Below are positions 49,401 through 52,442 of a stretch of DNA of 64,000 bases, piece by piece (the first letter of the stretch is position 1; every line of letters begins with the position of its first letter). The DNA comes from Pseudomonas fluorescens. Its GTDB lineage: Bacteria > Pseudomonadota > Gammaproteobacteria > Pseudomonadales > Pseudomonadaceae. The translations under genes and the position numbers were made by a program. The notes beneath the pieces were generated by a model that ran no database searches, was not told the DNA's origin, and saw only the letters and a program-made list of their open reading frames with translations. The DNA is taken from contig NZ_OZ024668.1 of the NCBI RefSeq assembly GCF_902497775.2, positions 1,449,826 through 1,513,825 of the forward strand. Direction: 5' to 3'.

Positions 49401-50595
49401 CTTGCGCGGTGCGCTGCAGCAGGTGCTGCCGGACTATATGGTGCCAAGCCGGATCCTGGTGCTCGATGCCTTGCCGCTGAGCCCCAATGGCAAGGTCGAG
49501 CGCAAGGCGCTGCCGGCCCCGGAGGCCATCGAACGCAAACACGTGGCGCCGCGCAACGAGCTGGAACAGGCGCTGGTGCAGATTTGGCAGGAAGTCCTGG
49601 AGGTCGAACAGCTCGGTATCACCGACAACTTCTTCGAGCTCGGTGGTGATTCGCTGCGTATTCTCAAGGTCTTGAGCAAGGTCCGTAGTCGTCCCGCGCT
49701 GGGTTTCGAGCTCAAGCTGCGGGACATGATGAACAGCCCGACCATTGCTCAGCTCAGCGGCTATGAACCGGCGCAGGAGCAAGGGCTCGATCCGTTGCTG
49801 TTGCTCAATGCTCGCTGCCCGCAGGTGCCGCCGTTGTTCTGCCTGCATGCCGGTTTCGGCACGGTGTTCGACTACGAGCCGCTGGCCCGTCAGCTGGATG
49901 GGCAATGCAGTGTCTATGGTCTGCAATGCCGAATGTTGCTGGACCGGGACTGGCAGGACGAATCGCTGCCGGCCATGGCCATCGAATACGCCCAGTACAT
50001 TCGCCAGAAACAGCCGCAAGGCCCTTACCGCTTGCTGGGTTGGTCGTTGGGTGGCGCCCTGGCGTTGCTGGTGGCCGATGAACTGGTACGCCAGGGCCAG
50101 CAGGTAGCGTTCGTTACCCTGGTCGACAGCTTCATCCCATCGGCGCAACCGGTCGCGCCCACCAGCGATTACACCGGCGAGCTGCAGGCCTTCCTGGCCG
50201 TGGCCTTGCAGCGCGAGGTGCACAGCCTGCCCGCGCTGACCTGCCAGGCCCCGTTGCAGTACCCGGCGTTGCTGGAGCTGGTCGGCAGCTTGCAGCAAGG
50301 CGCTGAACCTGGAATGGGCTTTGATGCACAGGACCTGGCCCATGGCTTCATAGTCGCCATGCGCTTGAAGGCCTTGAGCGAGCAACTGCAGACGCTGCCT
50401 GAGGTGAGCGCCCCGGTCCATTGCTGGTGGGCGGGCGAGCCGCAGGGCACCGATGTCGAGCGCTTCGAGCAGGGCCTGACGAACCGGCAAGAGCGGCAAG
50501 TGCTGGCTACCCGTCACGATGAGATTCCACGTCATCCGGCCTTGTTGCAGTCTCTGCGCGATCAATTGTGCAGCCTTGAAGCAATCGACGGCTGA
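34408..50595 (+). CDS. Pyoverdine NRPS 4: four modules with terminal thioesterase
   Basis: A 5,395-residue synthetase: C-A-PCP (Ser1053) / C-A-PCP (Ser2093)-E / C-A-PCP (Ser3580)-E / C-A-PCP (Ser5082)-TE. C1 and C2 are LCL type (HHIIADGWS, HHIVSDGWS); C3 and C4 are DCL type after E domains (HHILMDGWS). The TE nucleophile is Ser5213 in GWSLGG. Pocket codes by eye: A1 D-V-W-H-I-S-L-I-D-K, near the Ser code D-V-W-H-L-S-L-I-D-K; A2 and A3 both D-L-W-N-N-A-L-T-Y-K (Ala-like, D after E), the same as A1 of NRPS1; A4 D-G-E-A-C-G-G-V-T-K, basic, most likely the hydroxyornithine made by PvdA. A terminal TE with hydroxyornithine fits release as cyclic hydroxyornithine. Starts with GTG at 34408 behind AAAGGAG. 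Modules 2 and 3 are near-identical over 3.2 kb. A strong terminator follows. Confidence 0.94.
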   Translation: MQELIGAVGALSAKERKALAIMLKEKGINLFAVAPIFKREAGAPLLLSYAQQRQWFLWQLEPQSAAYNIPAALRLRGALDLPALQAAFEVLIARHAALRTGFVQQGEQTLQVIRQPGDFKLAIQPLGEGVETETAIEAFLAAQLGEPFDLELQPLLRAAVLQVAEDEHVLALALHHIIADGWSMQVLVRELMQVYAGQVRGVPVQLAELPVDYADYALWQREWMEAGERERQLGYWVGELGREPLVLELPTDHPRPLRQSFRGARLEIDIDPALAAGLKRLAQQHNVTVFMLLLASFQTLLHRYSGQQAVRVGVPVANRTRVETEGLIGFFANTQVLAAQFDPLLSFASLLQQVKQRVLGAQSHQDLPFEKLVEALAPERSLSHNPLFQAMFNHQGSALQRPAPGNDGLGLQVQPLAREASTAQVDLTLATEEHAQGLTAALTYATDLFSAASAEKMAGHWRNLLRAIVANPQQVVGELGMLDANERQRITGDWNATGVDYPQEVCIHRLIEAQVRRTPQAPALQFAGQALSYAQLNARANQLARRLVSAGVGPDQLVGIALERSVEMVVALLAVLKAGGAYVPLDPEYPGERLAYMIEDSAVSLVLTSAALMPGLPLPAAVHALAVDELDLAGEAQGDLDIVNDGEHLAYMIYTSGSTGRPKGAANRHRALSNRLYWMQQAYSLDAGDTVLQKTPFSFDVSVWEFFWPLMSGARLVVAQPGDHRDPSRLARLIRESRVTTVHFVPSMLQAFMLDSEAATCTSLQRIICSGEALPLEVQQQVLTQLAQAKLYNLYGPTEAAIDVTHWTCQAQEHHSVPIGQPIANLSTFILDAGFNPVPAGVIGELYLGGEGLARGYHRRPGLTAERFIANPFASGQRLYRTGDLARQREDGVIEYAGRIDHQVKIRGLRIELGEIEARLQEQAAVSECVVIAGQGAAGVQLLAYVVASDGAVAMADQASQQALADQLKAELGRGLPDYMVPTQMIFLPAMPLSPNGKLDRKALPAPDLNSVQAVYRAPVSAQEQAVAEIWRQLLKCEQVGLDDDFFALGGHSLLATQLVSRVRQALAVEVALRTVFEHSRLQAFVAALCQAPSSNQLPMQAVDRRAGVPLSYAQERQWFLWQLDPHSTAYVIPMVLQLDGELDGEALEQAFVTLLERHESLRTGFAERDGQCVQLIRDQVDFQVRRHTLAQDGDAAALSDSFVRQAVCKPFDLQHDLLLRADLLGVGPQRHVLVVTQHHIVSDGWSMQVMIDELLQCYAALCKGQVPQLPPLPIQYADYAAWQRQWMDAGERERQLDYWQEQLGRQSVVLELPADHVRPVQQSLRGARLELPISSQLHRALRQLAEQQGVTLFMLLLAAYQTLLFRYSGQSRIRVGVPIANRNRLETERLIGFFVNTQVLQADLDGQQGFDALLKQVRQVTLQAQEHQDLPFEQLVDALQPERSLSYSPLFQVMYNHQAEQAAGAQRGGVPLDLQITSLGWSGENAQFDLTLSTHESADSLAASFTYATDLFEAGTVQRMADHWLRLLQAIVQAPAQALGELPLLAVHEREQLFALNPAREPFDADSCIDQLIAQRAQAAPQALALIDGEQSFTHAWLQSRANRLAHRLIELGVGPEVRVGVAMARSAELVVALLAVLKAGGTYVPLDPDYPRERLSYMLEDSQARVLLTQAGVLEAWPDDIVTVLVEDDAGYPDSAPAPRATAQNLAYVIYTSGSTGQPKGVAIAHRNVAALAHWSQQVYRAEDIQGVLASTSVCFDLSVWEIFVTLANGGFLVMARNALELPQLPAREQVRLINTVPSAIAALQRAGEIPASVKIINLAGEPLKQALVEALYAETAVEQVYDLYGPSEDTTYSTFSRRQAGGQANIGRPLFNTASYLLDAQLQAVPQGVAAELYLAGDGLTRGYLLRPGLTAEKFVPNPYGPPGERMYRSGDLTRYRADGVLEYIGRIDHQVKVRGFRIELGEIEARLHQQPAVREAVVLAVDGASGQQLVGYVVASQALDAEQLKAGLRQHLPDYMVPVHLLQLEQLPLTPNGKLDRKALPMPDLSQLQAAYVAPHSDLEQRIAAIWQDVLKLERVGLSDNFFELGGDSIISIQVVSRARQAGIHFTPKALFQHQTVQGLATVASLGASGLAVDQNRVEGASTLLPIHRVFFDEVQVERHHWNQSVLLKPHQLLDGAVLEQALQALLEQHDALRLGFVENHDEWQATYHGLPRHSVLWQREVADAEALEHLGQQAQRSLDLNNGPLLRAVLATLGNGEQRLLLVIHHLAVDGVSWRIIFEDLQQAYEQLREGQVVQLPARTHSVRDWAQRLQAYALSTEVQAQRSYWQAQLAGVQTVLPGARADASLANRHARSVHSRLSPELTRRLLQEAPAAYRTQVNDLLLSALARVIGRWSGQADTLIQLEGHGREELFDGLDLTRTVGWFTSLFPLRISASDALGSSIQQVKEQLRAIPDKGLGWGALRYLGDSASRESLAALPVPRITFNYLGQFDASFDAEEGALFVPAAEAVGPDQSPQANLGNWLSLNGRVYAGEFSLGWRFSREMFDEATVQRLADDYVAELQALIEHCCELKERSATPSDFPLAGLSQAQLEQLPVELEQVEDIYPLSPMQQGMLFHTLYEQRGDYINQMRLDVEGLDVERFRSAWQASVDAHDILRSGFVWQGELERPLQVIRKSLPLAFEVQDWQARAGVPEALDALAKAERQRGFDLAEPPLLRLLLVQLSAQHYHLIYTSHHILMDGWSNSRLMGEVLQRYRQQPVSRPAGRYRDYIGWLQAQDAALSEQFWTAQVRELQVPTRLAQALPHQAEGAAGQAEHFAELAPQATRRLSDFARQQKVTMNTLVQAAWALLLARYSGQQTVAFGATVSGRPAELKGVEQQLGLFINTLPVVTHLDAGQPLAQWLQQLQQQNLALREHEHTALFDVQRWAGLGEGLFDTLLVFENFPISEALQQGAPEGLRFSEVRNQEQTSFPLTLAVVHAQSLVLHLSYDTALFSAAQVQRFGVQVLQLLERMIAQAGQPLGELQILGDDEQQLQLHGWNPPAAAFASDRCIDQLIAQRAQVAPQALALIDGEQSYSHAWLQSRANRLAHRLIELGVGPEVRVGVAMARSAELVVALLAVLKAGGTYVPLDPDYPRERLSYMLEDSQAQVLLTQAGVLEAWPDDIVTVLVEDDAGYPDSAPAPRATAQNLAYVIYTSGSTGQPKGVAIAHRNVAALAHWSQQVYRAEDIQGVLASTSVCFDLSVWEIFVTLANGGFLVMARNALELPQLPAREQVRLINTVPSAIAALQRAGEIPASVKIINLAGEPLKQALVEALYAETAVEQVYDLYGPSEDTTYSTFSRRQAGGQANIGRPLFNTASYLLDAQLQAVPQGVAAELYLAGDGLTRGYLLRPGLTAEKFVPNPYGPPGERMYRSGDLTRYRADGVLEYIGRIDHQVKVRGFRIELGEIEARLHQQPAVREAVVLAVDGASGQQLVGYVVASQALDAEQLKAGLRQHLPDYMVPVHLLQLEQLPLTPNGKLDRKALPMPDLSQLQAAYVAPHSDLEQRIAAIWQDVLKLERVGLSDNFFELGGDSIISIQVVSRARQAGIHFTPKALFQHQTVQGLATVASLGASGLAVDQNRVEGASTLLPIHRVFFDEVQVERHHWNQSVLLKPHQLLDGAVLDQALQALLEQHDALRLGFVENHDEWQATYHGLPRHSVLWQREVADAEALEHLGQQAQRSLDLNNGPLLRAVLATLGNGEQRLLLVIHHLAVDGVSWRIIFEDLQQAYEQLREGQVVQLPARTHSVRDWAQRLQAYALNTEVQAQRSYWQGQLAGVQTALPGARADASLANRHARSVHSRLSPELTRRLLQEAPAAYRTQVNDLLLSALARVIGRWSGQADTLIQLEGHGREELFDGLDLTRTVGWFTSLFPLRISASDALGSSIQQVKEQLRAIPDKGLGWGALRYLGDSASRESLAALPVPRITFNYLGQFDASFDAEEGALFVPAAEAVGPDQSPQANLGNWLSLNGRVYAGEFSLGWRFSREMFDEATVQRLADDYVAELQALIEHCCELKERSATPSDFPLAGLSQAQLEQLPVELEQVEDIYPLSPMQQGMLFHTQEGNGADLYINQISVQVEGLDSARFEAAWNQVIERHEILRTGFCNSATLEQPLQLVYKQARMPINCLDWRDREVTQEQLQALAAAECAKGFDLPSAPLTRLALVQTGADQHQLIWTSHHILMDGWSNSRLLGEVLQAYAGQALPMRQGRYRDYIDWLQRQSAVSRQAFWQERLRELEGPTLLASSIGPQPAPGLQGHDALYLKWDEAQTQAFKAAAQRLRVTPNTLVQAAWLLLLQRYSGQQTVSFGAVVAGRPASLAGANEMLGLFINTLPIIQTVQPEVSVHQWLTQLQAYNLEARDHEQTALADIQRWAGQGGQALFDSIIVFENYPVDERLQQGSETGLRFGKTSGRDVTNYAMDLAVSLNATLSIEFLYLRERFTPQACAQLMQGFENLLRALLDQPHATVGSLGLLDDAGLHALQQRNALPQAGQAQALSEAIATQARLRPDAVAVVCADQQLTYAELEQRASLLAQHLMAQGVGPEVFVGVALERSVEVIVAFYAVMKAGGAYVPLDIDYPRERFDWIIEDSAMAVLITQRSVRERLGDARVPVLLELDQLTLQPDAPQRPWPRAEADNLAYLIYTSGSTGKPKGVAVARGPIAMHCRAIAERYAMNTQTRELLFMSFAFDGAQERWLSTLLCGGCLIVRDNQLWTAEQTFNALHEQAITIACFPPAYLQQLAEYAEGRVPPAVQVYCFGGDAVAEANFERVKRTLKPRYLTNGYGPTETVVTPLLWKVDANAQCNAAYAPIGTRVGDRTLYVLDSQLNPLPVGAAGELYIGGQGLARGYHARPGLSAERFVADPFSSEGGRLYRTGDLVRQREDGAFDYLGRLDHQVKIRGFRIELGEIEARLREQESVRDAVVVARRNAHGNQLIAYVVANSVAGLEKRLRGALQQVLPDYMVPSRILVLDALPLSPNGKVERKALPAPEAIERKHVAPRNELEQALVQIWQEVLEVEQLGITDNFFELGGDSLRILKVLSKVRSRPALGFELKLRDMMNSPTIAQLSGYEPAQEQGLDPLLLLNARCPQVPPLFCLHAGFGTVFDYEPLARQLDGQCSVYGLQCRMLLDRDWQDESLPAMAIEYAQYIRQKQPQGPYRLLGWSLGGALALLVADELVRQGQQVAFVTLVDSFIPSAQPVAPTSDYTGELQAFLAVALQREVHSLPALTCQAPLQYPALLELVGSLQQGAEPGMGFDAQDLAHGFIVAMRLKALSEQLQTLPEVSAPVHCWWAGEPQGTDVERFEQGLTNRQERQVLATRHDEIPRHPALLQSLRDQLCSLEAIDG
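39112..42276 (+). repeat. Direct repeat copy 1 within NRPS4 (A-PCP-E and start of C)
   Basis: From CIDQLIAQRAQ at the start of the second A domain to LFHT in the following C domain. It matches 43573-46737 at a constant offset of 4,461 bases over about 3,165 bases. Comparing the two translations by eye I find only eight amino-acid differences. The flanking C-domain sequences differ strongly. Confidence 0.95.
43573..46737 (+). repeat. Direct repeat copy 2 within NRPS4
   Basis: Second copy of the A-PCP-E unit (third A domain onward). Differences from copy 1 include Ala/Val, Phe/Tyr and Thr/Ser near the start, Arg/Gln, Glu/Asp at the start of E, and Ser/Asn, Ala/Gly, Val/Ala within E. Third-base changes are also few, which points to recent duplication or gene conversion. 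Confidence 0.95.
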
Positions 50596-50603
50596 GTCTT
50601 CCC

Positions 50604-50630
50604 GGGCCCTGCTTGCAGGGCCCGTTTTTC
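50604..50630 (+). terminator. Rho-independent terminator after the NRPS operon
   Basis: GGGCCCTGC-TT-GCAGGGCCC is a perfect 20-base palindrome at 50604-50623, followed by GTTTTTC. It lies 9 bases after the NRPS4 stop and separates the operon from the downstream esterase gene, although some readthrough is possible. Confidence 0.9.
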
Positions 50631-50648
50631 ACTTTATTGAAGGATACG

Positions 50649-51614
50649 ATGATGCATGTGCATCCTGACCTGGCGGCGTTTCTCGAACTGGCCGAGCTGG
50701 GCCGGCTGGCCGGGAGCAACCGGCCTCTGCATGAATTGCCGGTGACCCAGGCCCGCGAAGTGTTCGAACAGGCTTCGGCGGTGCTCGACCCGACGCCGCC
50801 GGCGCTACTGACTGTCAGCGAACTGACCCTGCCGGCGCGGGATGGGGTGTTGTTGCCGGCGCGCCTGTACCGCCGGCCGGGCAGCGACAGCAAGCCGTTA
50901 CCGGTGCTGTTTTACCTGCATGGCGGTGGTTACGTGGTCGGCAGCCTCGACTCCCATGATTCGGTGTGCCGGCGCCTGGCGGCCAGCGGCCGCTTCGCGG
51001 TGTTCGCGCCATCCTATCGGCGCGCGCCGGAACATGGGTTTCCGGTACCGCTCAACGATACGCTCGACGCGGCCAACTGGCTGGCGACGCAAGCCGCTGC
51101 GCTGCAACTGGACAGCCAGCAGGTGATCTTCATCGGCGACAGCGTTGGCGCCTCGCTGGCCAGCGTGCTGAGCCTGACCGCCGTGCACCACCGTGATCAA
51201 TTGAACCTTGCACCGCGGGCGCAGATGCTCCTGTACCCGGTGACCGACCTGTCCCGTGAGCGTGACTCGCACCGCACCTACGCTGAAGGCTACTTGCTGG
51301 AAACCGCCACCTTGCGCTGGTTCTATCGCCAGTACCTGGGGGCGCATGGCTCGGCGACGGACTGGCGGGTTTCACCGCTGCTGCACCCGGACCCGCGCGG
51401 CTTGCCGCCCACCTACCTGGCGGTGGCGGGTTTCGACCCGTTGCACGATGAAGGTCTGGCCTATGCCCAGGCTCTGGAGCAGGCCGGGGTTGCGCTGACC
51501 CTGCGCCGGGTCGAGGACATGACCCATGACTACCTGCGCATGTCAGGGATGGTGGCGGACGTCGAGGCTATTTACGCCGAGCTTGAGAACTGGGCGCTGA
51601 ACCAGTTGGGCTGA
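50649..51614 (+). CDS. Alpha/beta-hydrolase, hormone-sensitive-lipase family esterase
   Basis: A 321-residue esterase/lipase of the HSL (AB hydrolase 3) family. The oxyanion-hole motif HGGGY and the nucleophile motif GDSVG (Ala of the usual GDSAG replaced by Val) are both present; the acid is in GFDPLHDE and the His in DMTHDYLRM. Paired ATGs at 50649 and 50652 follow AAGGA. It lies just past the NRPS terminator on the same strand, and no separate promoter is clear in the 53-base gap. It could act on the siderophore side chain (for example an ester or acyl trimming) or be an unrelated acetyl esterase; the sequence does not decide. No signal peptide, so probably cytoplasmic. Confidence 0.85.
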   Translation: MMHVHPDLAAFLELAELGRLAGSNRPLHELPVTQAREVFEQASAVLDPTPPALLTVSELTLPARDGVLLPARLYRRPGSDSKPLPVLFYLHGGGYVVGSLDSHDSVCRRLAASGRFAVFAPSYRRAPEHGFPVPLNDTLDAANWLATQAAALQLDSQQVIFIGDSVGASLASVLSLTAVHHRDQLNLAPRAQMLLYPVTDLSRERDSHRTYAEGYLLETATLRWFYRQYLGAHGSATDWRVSPLLHPDPRGLPPTYLAVAGFDPLHDEGLAYAQALEQAGVALTLRRVEDMTHDYLRMSGMVADVEAIYAELENWALNQLG

Positions 51615-51669
51615 AGGTGCGGGCAAAAAAAGGTTGTTCATGGAATCCTGGGTTGGGGGGGCGCGAGTT

Positions 51670-51926
51670 TATCCATTCGGTGTGGGGCTGCTGCTGGCCC
51701 CTTCCGCCTTTACGGCGGCCTACTTTTCTCTTGGGAAAAGGTAGGCAAAACCGCTTGCTCCTGCATACGGCCCTACGCTGCGCTTCGGGTCCCCTCGCTA
51801 CGGCACCTTCCGGGGCATCGCGGCCTACGACTTGCTGCGTCAAGTCTACGTCTCGCGTCTTCGGCTGACGCCGAAGGTGCTGCGCACCGCCCCTCCAGGC
51901 ACCTCCGCTCGGCCTCCTGAAGTCGC
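51670..51926 (+). repeat. Pseudomonas dispersed repeat, left copy
   Basis: About 257 bases beginning near TTATCCATTCGGTGTGG and running through CCTTCCGCC, the CATACGGCCCTACGCTGCGCT core and ending GGCCTCCTGAAGTCGC. It matches the reverse complement of 52067-52328 with scattered mismatches. I recognise this sequence type as a common intergenic repeat in Pseudomonas genomes that is often mis-annotated as short proteins. No gene is credible here. Confidence 0.8.
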
Positions 51927-52066
51927 TTTTGGCGGCGCCGGGAATTACGCGCATGAAGATCAAGATCAACATCAAGATGAAGCAGTCGGTCCTCGCTTCA
52001 GCGTCAGCTTGGCGCCGCCATAATCTGCTTTCGCAGATACGTCAGTGCAGGCGCCGCCCGTAACTT

Positions 52067-52328
52067 CGCGACTTCAGGAGGCTGAGCGTAGGTGTCTGGA
52101 GGGGGCTGGTGCGTAGCACCCTTCGGCCCAGGCCGAAGTCGCGAGACGTAGACTTGGCGAAGCAAGTCGTAGGCCGCGATGCCCCTGGAAGGCACCGTAG
52201 CGAAGGAACCCGGAGCGCAGCGTAGGGCCGTATGCTGGAGCGAGCGGTTCTGGTTCCTTTTGCCAAGACAAAAGGGACCCGCCGTAAGGGCGGAAGGGGC
52301 CGGTAGCGGCGCCACATCGAATGGATAA
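52067..52328 (-). repeat. Pseudomonas dispersed repeat, right (inverted) copy
   Basis: Inverted partner of the left copy, with the same landmarks read on the minus strand (TTATCCATTCG, CCTTCCGCCCTTACGGCGGG, CATACGGCCCTACGCTGCG, CCTCCTGAAGTCGCG). The two copies face each other around a roughly 140-base spacer that holds GATCAAGATCAACATCAAGATGAAG-like short repeats and a GGCGCC-rich dyad. The whole 51615-52442 stretch has no supportable gene. Confidence 0.8.
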
Positions 52329-52400
52329 GCCCACAGCCGTAGCTTCAACAACCCAACCCAACCCAAGGATCATAGCCCCCGGCAACCCGTGAAGAACCCC

Positions 52401-52428
52401 AAAAAAAGCCCCCTGTACAGGGGGCTTT
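52401..52428 (-). terminator. Rho-independent terminator after fpvA
   Basis: GCCCCC-TGTACA-GGGGGC at 52408-52425 is flanked by seven A on the left, which read as a T tract on the minus strand directly after the hairpin. It starts 18 bases past the fpvA stop. Confidence 0.9.
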
Positions 52429-52442
52429 TGTCTGTCAGGACT

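Noticed and set aside
13049-50595. Could this be a lipopeptide rather than a pyoverdine cluster?
   Set aside because: There is no lipo-initiation C domain and no tandem TE. PvdA, PvdE, PvdM/N/O, an FpvA-type receptor, the fpv operon and PvdS-type boxes surround the NRPS genes.
51617-52385. Several short open frames of 60-120 codons on both strands
   Set aside because: They fall within the inverted dispersed repeats, whose translations are a known source of false small proteins.
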